Source: JAPLKB01 sp964429485
GTDB lineage: Bacteria > Desulfobacterota > Syntrophorhabdia > Syntrophorhabdales > Syntrophorhabdaceae
Length of the DNA: 64,000 nucleotides
Reading direction: 5' to 3'
Assembly (NCBI GenBank): GCA_964429485.1
Contig: CAYSBW010000001.1
Span: forward strand, 99,632 to 163,631
This document shows, one piece after another, positions 8,894 to 18,328 of this stretch. Positions within the stretch are counted from its first letter, which is position 1. Each line of letters starts with the position of its first letter. The position numbers and the translations under genes were made by a program. The notes below the pieces were generated by a model. That model had not been told where the DNA came from and made no database searches. It saw only the letters and a list, made by a program, of their open reading frames with translations.

Positions 8894-9808
8894 TTGAGTG
8901 ATATTGCCATAAAAATAGAAAATCTCACCAAAATCTTTGGTAATAATGTTGTTGTTGATAACCTTAGCATTGAAATAAGAAAAGGCGAGCTCTTTGGTCT
9001 TGTCGGTCCTGATGGAGCAGGGAAAACAACAATCATGAGAATTCTAACTGCTATTATGGAGCCTACCTCAGGCGATGCCTTGATTTCCTCACGTTCTATT
9101 CTTACAGCAGGTGAAGAAATTAAAGAAAATATAGGTTATATGGCTCAACGGTTTGGCCTTTATGAAGATCTTACTGTAATGGAGAATATTATTTTTTATG
9201 CAGACCTCTATAATGTTCCTGAATGTGAAAGGGCTTCAAGAATTGAAAGACTCCTCGGATTCAGCAATCTTACTCCTTTTAAGAAAAGACTTGCAGGGAA
9301 TCTGTCAGGAGGCATGAAGCAGAAACTCGGACTTGTCTGTGCCCTCATCCACACCCCTGATATTCTTTTTCTTGATGAACCTACAAATGGTGTTGATCCG
9401 GTATCGCGACGGGATTTCTGGAAGATACTCTACGATCTTCTGAAAGAACATGTAACGATCTTTGTTTCAACTGCATATCTTGATGAGGCTGAAAGGTGTA
9501 CAGAAATAGGACTTTTGTACAAAGGAAAACTCCTTGCAAAGGATAAACCTTCTGAAATTAAAAAAACTATTAAATTTCCCATGCTGGAGTTGTGGAGTGA
9601 TAATGCCCACAATGCAAGGGAAATAGCTTTATCAGTAAAAGGTGTAAAGAACATAAGTATATATGGCGACAGACTCCACATCACCCTTATGGAACAGGAT
9701 ATAATTACAGAAATTGTTGAGAAATTAAGAATGGAAGGTATTGAAGTGAAGGATTACAGGGAGATATTGCCTTCTTTAGAGGATGTTTTTATTTCAATGG
9801 TTTCCTGA
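8894..9808 (+). CDS. ABC exporter ATP-binding protein, first of a pair
   Basis: A 304-residue nucleotide-binding protein: Walker A GPDGAGKTT (38-46), Q-loop in YMAQRFGLYEDL, signature LSGGMKQKLG, Walker B ILFLDEPTNGVDP and an extra C-terminal domain. The switch His is missing: the H-loop reads VSTAYLDEAE, with Ala at about residue 194. It resembles the first half of the fused YbhF. The TTG at 8894 is preceded by GAGGA at 8884-8888; the frame is open further up to 8855, so the start is uncertain. It likely forms an asymmetric pair with the next ATPase. Confidence 0.88.
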   Translation: MSDIAIKIENLTKIFGNNVVVDNLSIEIRKGELFGLVGPDGAGKTTIMRILTAIMEPTSGDALISSRSILTAGEEIKENIGYMAQRFGLYEDLTVMENIIFYADLYNVPECERASRIERLLGFSNLTPFKKRLAGNLSGGMKQKLGLVCALIHTPDILFLDEPTNGVDPVSRRDFWKILYDLLKEHVTIFVSTAYLDEAERCTEIGLLYKGKLLAKDKPSEIKKTIKFPMLELWSDNAHNAREIALSVKGVKNISIYGDRLHITLMEQDIITEIVEKLRMEGIEVKDYREILPSLEDVFISMVS

Positions 9809-9838
9809 GAGAATCAGTGAATAGCGTGGTTGATCAAT

Positions 9839-10777
9839 ATGAAAAAAGGTAAGGCAACATATGATTGTGCAGTAAGTGTCGAAAATCTGACAAGAAGATT
9901 CGGGGATTTTGTTGCAGTAGATAATGTAGATTTGAAAATTCCAAGGGGGGAGATTTATGGATTTCTTGGACCTAACGGTGCAGGTAAATCCACCACTATA
10001 CGTATGCTTTGTGGACTCCTTGTTCCTACTGAAGGAAAAGGGACGGTTGCGGGATATGATATTCTGTCCAGGTCAGATGATATAAAAAATAATATAGGTT
10101 ATATGTCACAGAAATTTTCCCTCTATGATGACCTTACAATAGATGAAAATATAGATTTTTTTAGTGGCATTTATGGTGTTTACAGAGAGAAGAAGGGGGA
10201 AAGAAAAGAATTTATACTTGAAATGGCAGGACTTGTTGACAGAAGAAAGACTATTACCAGAGAACTCCCAGGAGGATTCAAGCAGAGACTTGCCCTTGGT
10301 TGTGCAATACTCCATGAACCCCCAATACTTTTTCTGGATGAGCCTACATCAGGTGTTGATCCGGTATCACGTCGGAGTTTTTGGGAGATGATCAACGGGA
10401 TGTCAAAAGCCGGTACTACTGTATTTGTTACAACTCACTATATGGATGAGGCTGAATACTGTCACAGGCTCGGATTGATTTACAGAGGAAAACTTATAGC
10501 CCAGGGCAAACCTTCCGAGTTAAAAGGAAGGTACATGACAATGGATGTTCTGGAGATAGAAGTGTTAAAAGTTGTGGAAGCAATGAAAATATTGGAAAAG
10601 AATGGTTTTCAGGCTGCTATCTTTGGCAGTTCACTCCATGCTGTAGTAGAAAATGCAGTTGATACAATTCCATGTATTGAAGATCTGTTTCACAGGTATA
10701 ACATTTCGTTAATCAGTATAAAAAAGATCATTCCCTCATTGGAAGATGTTTTTGTTACACTTGTAGAGGTAGCCTGA
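9839..10777 (+). CDS. ABC exporter ATP-binding protein, second of a pair
   Basis: A 312-residue ATPase with Walker A GPNGAGKSTT (44-53), Q-loop MSQKFSLYDDLT, a variant signature LPGGFKQRLALG, Walker B ILFLDEPTSGVDP and a normal H-loop VTTHYMDEAE (His about 200). It corresponds to the second half of YbhF, here a separate gene. The signature has Pro in place of Ser and Phe in place of Gln, and still keeps the two Gly residues. A C-terminal domain ends ISIKKIIPSLEDVFVTLV. The ATG at 9839 is preferred over an in-frame TTG at 9830; neither has a strong ribosome-binding site. Confidence 0.88.
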   Translation: MKKGKATYDCAVSVENLTRRFGDFVAVDNVDLKIPRGEIYGFLGPNGAGKSTTIRMLCGLLVPTEGKGTVAGYDILSRSDDIKNNIGYMSQKFSLYDDLTIDENIDFFSGIYGVYREKKGERKEFILEMAGLVDRRKTITRELPGGFKQRLALGCAILHEPPILFLDEPTSGVDPVSRRSFWEMINGMSKAGTTVFVTTHYMDEAEYCHRLGLIYRGKLIAQGKPSELKGRYMTMDVLEIEVLKVVEAMKILEKNGFQAAIFGSSLHAVVENAVDTIPCIEDLFHRYNISLISIKKIIPSLEDVFVTLVEVA

Positions 10778-10880
10778 TGTTGTTCTATCCTGTTTTGTCT
10801 CTGTATTTGTATACTTGTTCCCCTCCTGTGTTTTTGCGGCATGGTCTGACACCTGAAATTATATCAAAGATCGATATAAT

Positions 10881-11990
10881 ATGAAATTATTGCGAATAAA
10901 GGCAATAGCAAAAAAAGAGATAATCCAGATATGGCGTGATCCCATGAGTCTTGCAATGGCTTTTTTAATGCCCGTAATGCTCCTTTTTATCTTTGGTTAT
11001 GCTATTTCTCTTGATGTTGACAGGATCAGTACCGTAATCTACGATCTTGATAAAAGCAGCACAAGCCGTGAATTTATCAGGAAATTCAAGGAATCAGGTT
11101 ATTTTTCAATTAAAGGCCATGCGGAAAAAGTAAGCGAAATTGATAAATATCTTGATTCCGGGGAAGCCCGAACAGCAATATATATACCTGAAGATTTTTC
11201 AAAAAAAATAAGAACGAGCAGGGATGCCAATATCCAGATAATTGTTGATGGCAGCGATTCAAATACAGCAACTATTGCGCTGAACTATGCAACTGTTATA
11301 TCGGATATGTTTATCACAGATCTTTCAGGGGCTCGAATAATACCACTCATTGATGCTCGTACGAGAGTCTGGTATAACCCTGAACTTAAATCAAGGAATT
11401 TTATCATACCAGGTCTCATTGCCGTCATAATGTCCATCATAGCAGCGCTACTTACATCTCTTACCATAGCAAGAGAATGGGAGAGGGGCACCATGGAACA
11501 GCTTATAACAACACCCGTGAAAACGCCTGAACTGATAACGGGGAAACTGATACCTTATTTTCTTATCGGTTTTATCGACATGGTTTTGTCAATTCTTATT
11601 GTTATATATCTTTTTAATGTGTCGCTTAAAGGTAATGTTTTGCTTCTTATGATCCTGTCAGGTATATTTCTTTTCGGCGGGTTAAGCCTTGGCATTCTTA
11701 TTTCTATTATTACAAAATCACAGATTGTTGCATGCCAGGTATCTCTTATTGTCTCCTATTTACCTGCCCTGCTTTTGTCAGGTTTTATGTTTTCCATATA
11801 TAATATGCCAAAACCCCTTCAGTTTATTACGTACATTATTCCGGCCAGATATTTTGTTACCATCCTGAAAGGAATATTCCTCAAAGGAAATACCATATCC
11901 TCTCTGTTTCTTGAGACATTACTACTAACTGTTTTTGGTATCGCAGCATTCGTTCTTTCTGTTAAGAGATTTAAAAAGAGGATAGAATAA
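10881..11990 (+). CDS. ABC-2 type exporter permease, first of a pair
   Basis: The 369-residue membrane protein has one N-terminal membrane segment (residues about 23-43, ending FGYAISLD), a large extracytoplasmic domain of about 130 residues (IVDGSDSNTATIALNY) and five C-terminal membrane segments, as in YbhS and YbhR. The cytosolic-side motif ARE-WERGTMEQLITTPVKTPELI is typical of this family. It forms a heterodimer with the next gene product. A 103-base gap without a gene (10778-10880) separates it from the ATPase; I see no clear promoter or terminator there. Confidence 0.9.
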   Translation: MKLLRIKAIAKKEIIQIWRDPMSLAMAFLMPVMLLFIFGYAISLDVDRISTVIYDLDKSSTSREFIRKFKESGYFSIKGHAEKVSEIDKYLDSGEARTAIYIPEDFSKKIRTSRDANIQIIVDGSDSNTATIALNYATVISDMFITDLSGARIIPLIDARTRVWYNPELKSRNFIIPGLIAVIMSIIAALLTSLTIAREWERGTMEQLITTPVKTPELITGKLIPYFLIGFIDMVLSILIVIYLFNVSLKGNVLLLMILSGIFLFGGLSLGILISIITKSQIVACQVSLIVSYLPALLLSGFMFSIYNMPKPLQFITYIIPARYFVTILKGIFLKGNTISSLFLETLLLTVFGIAAFVLSVKRFKKRIE

Positions 11991-11993
11991 AAA

Positions 11994-13103
11994 ATGTTTC
12001 AGCGTATAAAACAGATGGTTATAAAGGAGTTTATCCATATTTTCAGAGACAGACGCATGAAGGCTGTCATTTTTATAACTCCCTTAGCGCAATTAATTAT
12101 TTTTGGTTATGCTGTTACGACAGATGTCAATACCATACGTACTGCAATATACGATCTTGATAAATCATATGAAAGCCGTGAGCTTATAAGAAGGTTTAGC
12201 AGTTCCGGATATTTTACCCTTGATTACTATATTTCTTCCAATACGGCTATTCAGGATTTGTTTGACAGTGGAAAAATTACAACAGCCATCCAGATAAACT
12301 CAAATTTTTCTTCGGATTTGAAAAGGGGAAGGCAGACGGAAATACAGGTTCTTGTTGATGGAGCTGACTCCAATACAGCCCTTGTGGCCATGGGGTATGC
12401 AAACAGGATTATAATGAAATATTCAAATGATCTTTATATCAACAGGGCTATATCAAGACCGGTCAGGCTTGAAGTCAGTGCAAGGGCATGGTATAACCCG
12501 GACCTTGCAAGCAGGAATTACAACGTTCCTGGAGTCATAGCCATTATGATAATGCTGATATGTCTTCTTCTTACTGCGATGGCCATAGTGCGGGAAAGGG
12601 AAATGGGTACCATGGAACAGCTCATGGTAACACCCCTGAAACCAGTAGAACTTATACTCGGCAAAACTATCCCTTTTGCACTTATAGGCTTTTTTGACAT
12701 GTTTCTTACAACAGCAGTGGGTACATTATGGTTTTCCATACCTGTAACAGGATCGCTTTTACTACTTTTCTTCTGTACTGCTATTTATCTTCTTTCAGTT
12801 CTCGGTATAGGACTTTTTATATCTACAATATCCAAAACACAGCAGCAGGCCATGATGGCTACATTTCTTTTTTTTGCACCGGCAGTGCTTCTGTCAGGAC
12901 TTATGTTTCCAATTGAGAATATGCCTTTGGCTGTCCAATATGGCACTTATCTGAATCCCCTGAGATATTTTCTTGTTATAATAAGAGGAATATTCCTGAA
13001 AGGAAACGGGATGTATATCCTATGGCCTCAAATGCTCGGACTTTTTGTGCTCGGGATTTTTGTAATGACCATGAGTTCTTTGAGATTTAAAAAAAGAATG
13101 TAA
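11994..13103 (+). CDS. ABC-2 type exporter permease, second of a pair
   Basis: Another 369-residue permease of the same topology, clearly paralogous to the gene just upstream: both have a VDGADSNTA-like motif, a RAWYNPDLASRNYNVPG-like motif and an REREMGTMEQLMVTP-like motif. It follows three bases after the first permease stop. Together the six genes from 6334 form a tripartite drug or lipid exporter similar to YbhGFSR plus a TolC protein. The substrate cannot be read from sequence. The operon ends here, 37 bases before the converging carB stop, with no strong hairpin. Confidence 0.9.
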   Translation: MFQRIKQMVIKEFIHIFRDRRMKAVIFITPLAQLIIFGYAVTTDVNTIRTAIYDLDKSYESRELIRRFSSSGYFTLDYYISSNTAIQDLFDSGKITTAIQINSNFSSDLKRGRQTEIQVLVDGADSNTALVAMGYANRIIMKYSNDLYINRAISRPVRLEVSARAWYNPDLASRNYNVPGVIAIMIMLICLLLTAMAIVREREMGTMEQLMVTPLKPVELILGKTIPFALIGFFDMFLTTAVGTLWFSIPVTGSLLLLFFCTAIYLLSVLGIGLFISTISKTQQQAMMATFLFFAPAVLLSGLMFPIENMPLAVQYGTYLNPLRYFLVIIRGIFLKGNGMYILWPQMLGLFVLGIFVMTMSSLRFKKRM

Positions 13104-13140
13104 CAATCCCGTTTACTGCTTAACATTATTCTGTTTTATG

Positions 13141-16100
13141 TCAATTTACTTTTATGTAATAATCCTGGAGTGCCTTTACCTGGATGCCACCTTTTCTTAT
13201 GTGTTCTATTGCATTAACCATGGCCTGTGCTCCGGAAAGTGTTGTTGTATAGGGAATCCTGTACTGGACTGTGCTTGCCCGTATATTTACTTCATCCTGC
13301 ATGGGATGCCTGCCGCTAGGAGTATTGATAATGAATTGAAGTTCGCCATTTTTGATCATGTCAACTATATGAGGTCTTCCTTCAGAGATTTTATTGACAA
13401 AAGTTATATAGATACCATTATTTGCTAGAACTTTCCCCGTTCCTTTTGTGGCGAATATTTTAAAGCCAAGGTCTGAGAGCTTTTTTGCTATGAATACTAC
13501 ATTCCTCTTGTCCTTGTTTTTTACACTAAGGAGAACATTCCCGGAAGCCGGAAGATTTTGTCCTGCACCAAGTTGTGCTTTGAGAAAAGCAGCTCCGAAA
13601 CTCATGTCAATGCCCATAACTTCACCGGTAGATTTCATTTCCGGCCCCAGAATTGTGTCAACTCCATAAAATTTATTAAAAGGAAAGACAGATTCTTTAA
13701 CAGCCACATGGTTTACTTTAATTTCCTTATGCATTCCGAGATCTTTCAGTTTCAGACCTACCATGACTTTAACAGCTATTTTAGCCCATTGGACACCAGT
13801 GGCTTTGCTGACAAAGGGAATGGTCCTGCTTGCACGTGGATTTACTTCGAGCACATAAACTTCGTCATTTTTTACAGCATACTGGATGTTCATAAGGCCT
13901 ATGACATTGAGTTCTTTTGCAAGCATATATGTATATGTTTTTATTTTATCTATTACTCCGTCATCAAGAGAATAGGGAGGCAGTGCACATGCGCTGTCTC
14001 CTGAATGGATGCCGGCTTCTTCAATATGTTCCATAATTCCTGCAACTATGCAGGTTTCTCCGTCTGCAACAGCATCAACATCTATTTCAATTGCATCTTC
14101 AATAAATTTGTCTATAAGGATCGGTCTGTCAGGTGATGCCTCCGCTGCTTTTTCCATGAAACCCATCAAATCATTGTCTGTATATACGATTTCCATGGCT
14201 CTGCCTCCAAGCACATAGGAGGGACGGACAACAACAGGATAGCCTATTGTTTTTGCAATTTCTTTCGCCTCTTGAAAGGATGTGGCTATGCCATTTTCAG
14301 GTTGCTTCAGGTTAAGTTTTTGAATCAGTGACTTGAACTTGTCCCTGTTTTCTGCAATGTCAATACTTTCCGGTGTTGTTCCTATGATTGGTATACCATA
14401 TTCCTGCAATGATTCTGCAAGATTGAGGGGAGTTTGCCCGCCAAACTGGACAACTACTCCATCAGGCCTTTCACGTTCTGCAATGTCAAGAACATTCTCA
14501 AATGTAAGGGGTTCAAAATATAATTTATCAGATGTATCGTAGTCAGTGCTTACTGTTTCCGGGTTGCTGTTGACCATTATGGTTTCGTAACCCAGAGTGC
14601 TTAGTGCAAAAGCAGCATGAACACAACAGTAGTCAAATTCTATTCCCTGACCGATCCTGTTGGGCCCGCCCCCGAGTATCATAATCTTTTTTTTGTCAGA
14701 AATCCGTGATTCGTCTTCAGTTTCATAAGTTGAGTAATAGTATGGCGTATATGCTTCAAATTCAGCGGCACAGGTGTCAACAAGCTTGAAAACGCTTTTA
14801 ATTCCCATTTTAAGCCTTGTTGCGCGGATTTTATTCTCATCTTTTTTGATGAGTGAACCTATCTGTCTGTCTGAGAATCCAAGTTTTTTTGCCTGTAACA
14901 TCAGCTCTTTAGACAATTTGTTTTTTCCTGCTATTTTATTTTCAAATTGGACAATCTCTTCCACATTTTTCAGAAACCACCTGTCTATACAGGTGAGCTC
15001 ATAAATTTCATTTATATTCATACCGTTCTTTAATGCCTGGCGAATATAAAAGATCCTGTCCTTATTCGGGGTAATCAGTTTTTGTTTTACAAACAAAGGA
15101 TCATTCAGGCCCTGGAGTCTTTTGTCAATAATTCCATGAACACCGGTTTCGAGAGATCTGAATCCTTTTTGCAGAGCCTCCTTGAATGTTCTTCCAATTG
15201 CCATTGCTTCACCTACAGATTTCATCTGTACAGTAAGAGTTTCATCTGCACCTTTAAATTTTTCAAAGGTAAACCTTGGAATTTTTACTACACAGTAATC
15301 TATAGTGGGTTCGAAGGATGCGGGAGTCTTTTTTGTTATATCATTTGGAATTTCATCAAGACTGTATCCTACTGCGAGTTTTGCAGCAATTTTTGCTATA
15401 GGGAAACCTGTTGCCTTTGACGCAAGGGCTGAACTCCTTGAAACTCTGGGGTTCATCTCAATAATGGTCATTCTGCCTGTATCGGGGTTTACAGCAAACT
15501 GGATATTTGAACCTCCTGTTTCAACACCCACTTCCCTTATTATCTTAATAGCAGCATCCCGCATAGCCTGGTATTCCTTGTCAGTTAGAGTCTGTGCCGG
15601 AGCTACAGTGATACTGTCGCCTGTATGTACTCCCATTGCATCAAAATTTTCAATTGAACAAATGATTACAACATTGTCTTTTTTATCCCTCATCACCTCA
15701 AGTTCATATTCCTTCCAGCCGATTACAGATTCTTCAATCAGGATTTCTGTGGTCATACTGCTTTCAAGGCCCCTTAATGCAAGGGTTTTAAATTCTTCTA
15801 CATTATAGGCAATTGATGCTCCTGTTCCTCCAAGAGTGTAGCTCGGTCTTATGATCAGAGGGAAACCGGTTTTTTTTGCTATTTCTCCTGCTACCTCCAT
15901 GTTATGGGCAAGGCCGCTTCGAGGTACGTCGAGACCTATTTTTTCCATGGCAGCTTTAAACTCTTCCCTGTCCTCGGCTTTTTTGATAGCTTTGTAATCT
16001 GCGCCTATCAGCTCCACATCATATTTATCAAGGATGCCCTTTTCCGAAATAATTGTTGCAAGATTGAGGGCTGTTTGACCTCCGATAGTAGGCAGTATGG

Positions 16101-16353
16101 CATCAGGTCTTTCGACTTTAATGATTTCTTCAAGGATTTCAGGAGTAAGAGGTTCAATATAAACCCTGTCTGCCATATCAGGATCTGTCATGATAGTAGC
16201 CGGGTTACTGTTAACAAGAATTACCCTGTAGCCTTCCTCTTTGAGCGCTTTACATGCCTGACTTCCTGAATAATCAAATTCACATGCCTGACCTATAACA
16301 ATAGGACCGGAGCCTATTATCAGTATACTCTGTATATCCGTTCGTTTGGGCAT
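13141..16353 (-). CDS. carB: Carbamoyl-phosphate synthase large subunit
   Basis: The 1070-residue protein is full length. It has two ATP-grasp synthetase halves, each beginning with a nucleotide motif (GSGPIVIGQACEFDYSG and GGGPNRIGQGIEFDYCC), and a C-terminal methylglyoxal-synthase-like allosteric domain from about residue 935 (GNVLLSVKNKDKRN). It makes carbamoyl phosphate from ammonia, bicarbonate and two ATP, for pyrimidine and arginine synthesis. It follows carA in the same direction after a gap of about 90 bases that holds nothing obvious, and is the last gene of the mnmG-queG-like-carA-carB group. Confidence 0.98.
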   Translation of the reverse strand: MPKRTDIQSILIIGSGPIVIGQACEFDYSGSQACKALKEEGYRVILVNSNPATIMTDPDMADRVYIEPLTPEILEEIIKVERPDAILPTIGGQTALNLATIISEKGILDKYDVELIGADYKAIKKAEDREEFKAAMEKIGLDVPRSGLAHNMEVAGEIAKKTGFPLIIRPSYTLGGTGASIAYNVEEFKTLALRGLESSMTTEILIEESVIGWKEYELEVMRDKKDNVVIICSIENFDAMGVHTGDSITVAPAQTLTDKEYQAMRDAAIKIIREVGVETGGSNIQFAVNPDTGRMTIIEMNPRVSRSSALASKATGFPIAKIAAKLAVGYSLDEIPNDITKKTPASFEPTIDYCVVKIPRFTFEKFKGADETLTVQMKSVGEAMAIGRTFKEALQKGFRSLETGVHGIIDKRLQGLNDPLFVKQKLITPNKDRIFYIRQALKNGMNINEIYELTCIDRWFLKNVEEIVQFENKIAGKNKLSKELMLQAKKLGFSDRQIGSLIKKDENKIRATRLKMGIKSVFKLVDTCAAEFEAYTPYYYSTYETEDESRISDKKKIMILGGGPNRIGQGIEFDYCCVHAAFALSTLGYETIMVNSNPETVSTDYDTSDKLYFEPLTFENVLDIAERERPDGVVVQFGGQTPLNLAESLQEYGIPIIGTTPESIDIAENRDKFKSLIQKLNLKQPENGIATSFQEAKEIAKTIGYPVVVRPSYVLGGRAMEIVYTDNDLMGFMEKAAEASPDRPILIDKFIEDAIEIDVDAVADGETCIVAGIMEHIEEAGIHSGDSACALPPYSLDDGVIDKIKTYTYMLAKELNVIGLMNIQYAVKNDEVYVLEVNPRASRTIPFVSKATGVQWAKIAVKVMVGLKLKDLGMHKEIKVNHVAVKESVFPFNKFYGVDTILGPEMKSTGEVMGIDMSFGAAFLKAQLGAGQNLPASGNVLLSVKNKDKRNVVFIAKKLSDLGFKIFATKGTGKVLANNGIYITFVNKISEGRPHIVDMIKNGELQFIINTPSGRHPMQDEVNIRASTVQYRIPYTTTLSGAQAMVNAIEHIRKGGIQVKALQDYYIKVN

Positions 16354-16442
16354 AAATTTCCTCTATTTTTCAAGGGTCTGTGTTTCCCTGATATTTAATG
16401 ATTTGCATTTCACAGATTAGAACCCACTATTTTTATTACTGA

Positions 16443-17600
16443 TTACCCTCGGTCTGCCATCTCAATTTTCTTTTTGAATTTTTCCATCATATCAGTGAAT
16501 TTAGTAAATAAACCATATGCATCATGAGGTCCCGGCGAGGCTTCGGGGTGATACTGGACAGAGAAAGCTGGATGTATTTTATGTTCCAGGCCTTCTATTG
16601 TATTATCGTTAAGATTGATATGTGTTGTCCTGATTGGTTCTTTTTTTATTGAATCAACATCTACTGCAAAACCATGGTTTTCCGAAACTATATGTATTTT
16701 TCCTGTTTTCAAGTCTTTTATGGGTTGGTTCGCGCCGCGATGTCCGAATTTGAGTTTGTATGTTTTTCCGCCATAGGCAAGACCTAGCAACTGTTGTCCC
16801 AGACAGATACCGAAAACAGGTATTTTATTGAGAAGTTTTTCTATCTCCTTGATTGCATATGGTACGCCTTCAGGATCTCCCGGACCGTTTGAAAGGAGCA
16901 CCCCGTCAGCTTTCATGGCAAGCATTTCTTTAGCAGAGGTATTTGCAGGCACAACAGTAGTGTGACAGCCTGCTTTGTTGAGCATCCTGAGAATGTTAAT
17001 TTTTACCCCGAAATCCATAACAACAACCTTTAATTTAAGATTTTCAAATCCATGATCCTTAAAACGTGATCCACAGGAGTTTTTATCTTCAAAATCATAG
17101 GAATGACTGCAAGTTACTTCCTTAACCAGATCCCTGCCTGCAATACCCCTTGATGCCATTGCTTTTTTAACAAGATTTCCACGATCAGTATCGATAGTGG
17201 AAATGACAGCCTTCATTGCGCCATGGACTCTTATGTGTTTTGTAAGGGCGCGGGTATCAACTTCTTCAATGGCTATTATATTATGTCTTTGGAGATAATT
17301 TCCGATATTCTCCTGAGACCTGTGATTGCTTGCAATTTTACTGAGTTCTCTGATGATGAAGCCTTCAATTTTCGGGCTTGTTGATTCAATATCATCTTCA
17401 TTTATTCCATAATTTCCGATGAGAGGGTATGTCATTGTGACAATCTGTCCTTTATATGAAGGGTCTGTCATTATTTCCTGATAACCTGTCATGCTGGTAT
17501 TAAATACTATTTCTCCTTCTCTTTCACCCTCTATACCGCAGCTTCTGCCTTCAAATACTGTTCCGTCTTCAAGCGCTATGAGCGCCTTGGCTGTTTTCAT
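16443..17600 (-). CDS. carA: Carbamoyl-phosphate synthase small subunit
   Basis: The 385-residue glutaminase subunit has the N-terminal CPSase domain (FNTSMTGYQEIMTDPSY) and a class I glutamine amidotransferase domain with the nucleophile Cys in FGICLGQQLLGLA (near residue 270) and the His-Glu pair in YHPEASPGP. It provides ammonia to CarB. I chose the ATG at 17600 (MKTAKALIALEDG) because AGGGGAAAG lies just before it and because it overlaps the stop of the upstream gene as ATGA. An in-frame ATG further upstream lies inside the neighbour's coding region. Confidence 0.97.
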   Translation of the reverse strand: MKTAKALIALEDGTVFEGRSCGIEGEREGEIVFNTSMTGYQEIMTDPSYKGQIVTMTYPLIGNYGINEDDIESTSPKIEGFIIRELSKIASNHRSQENIGNYLQRHNIIAIEEVDTRALTKHIRVHGAMKAVISTIDTDRGNLVKKAMASRGIAGRDLVKEVTCSHSYDFEDKNSCGSRFKDHGFENLKLKVVVMDFGVKINILRMLNKAGCHTTVVPANTSAKEMLAMKADGVLLSNGPGDPEGVPYAIKEIEKLLNKIPVFGICLGQQLLGLAYGGKTYKLKFGHRGANQPIKDLKTGKIHIVSENHGFAVDVDSIKKEPIRTTHINLNDNTIEGLEHKIHPAFSVQYHPEASPGPHDAYGLFTKFTDMMEKFKKKIEMADRG

Positions 17601-18265
17601 TCTTTCCCCTTGCAGGCTTCTATACATATGCCACAAATATGATGACCGAGGTTTCTTTTATTTTTGAATTCTGTAAGCATTTCATAACATCCTTTATGGT
17701 CAAAGAGAGATTGAGTTTCCTTTATTGCCCCTGCCGGACATTTGTCTATACAAGCTCTGCAATTTCCACAATCCATTTCAAGCGGTTTATCTGTAATAAG
17801 GGGCATATTTGTCAGAACTGTGTTGTATCTTACTCTTGATCCGAAAACAGGGTGAACGAGCAGGTTGTTCCTGCCTATCCATCCTACACCTGATAAGACA
17901 CCAAGATGTTTGTGGGAAATATGTCCTTTCTGGTTTCGCCAGTCTATAACCTGAGAAGCCCCGAAGGGTAGGGCGGTATAACCTTTCTTTTCTATTTCTT
18001 TTGAAAGTAAATATCCAATCATATCAAGTCTGTAGTTTAACTGCCTGTAATGGTGGAGATAAATGGGGTTTGGTCCGTCAGTTACAGTGCCCAGGATACC
18101 CTTTGTTAATACAAGACCAAAAAAAACAGCAAATGGTAACCTTTCTTTGATTGAATTATCGAGGCCTACCAGTTCTTTTTCATATAAAGACATTTTCCCA
18201 ATACCGGAAACGTCAGTTCCCAAGTCTGTCAAGCAATGTTTTATAAAATCATTATTATTTTCCAA
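17597..18265 (-). CDS. Short QueG-like 4Fe-4S protein
   Basis: This 222-residue protein resembles the core of epoxyqueuosine reductase QueG: GVLSGVGWIGRNNLLVHPVFGSRVR, then a ferredoxin motif CGNCRACIDKCPAGAI and a second cluster motif CGICIEACKG. QueG proteins usually have more than 300 residues; here part of the N-terminal corrinoid-domain region and any C-terminal HEAT-like repeats are absent. It could be a small QueG paralogue of unknown substrate. It lies between mnmG and carA and shares an ATGA overlap with carA, so it belongs to that operon. Annotation as a true epoxyqueuosine reductase is not justified. Confidence 0.7.
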   Translation of the reverse strand: MENNNDFIKHCLTDLGTDVSGIGKMSLYEKELVGLDNSIKERLPFAVFFGLVLTKGILGTVTDGPNPIYLHHYRQLNYRLDMIGYLLSKEIEKKGYTALPFGASQVIDWRNQKGHISHKHLGVLSGVGWIGRNNLLVHPVFGSRVRYNTVLTNMPLITDKPLEMDCGNCRACIDKCPAGAIKETQSLFDHKGCYEMLTEFKNKRNLGHHICGICIEACKGKE

Positions 18266-18328
18266 AATAACCTCAGTATTTAAAATTCCTGAAATCTTTC
18301 CACGGAAATTATTTCCTTAAATCTTCCT

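Noticed and set aside
13558..14004. Plus-strand open frames antisense to carB, the longest 148 codons
   Set aside because: carB is a full-length, strongly conserved gene on the other strand. The antisense frames have no family motifs and no ribosome-binding sites.
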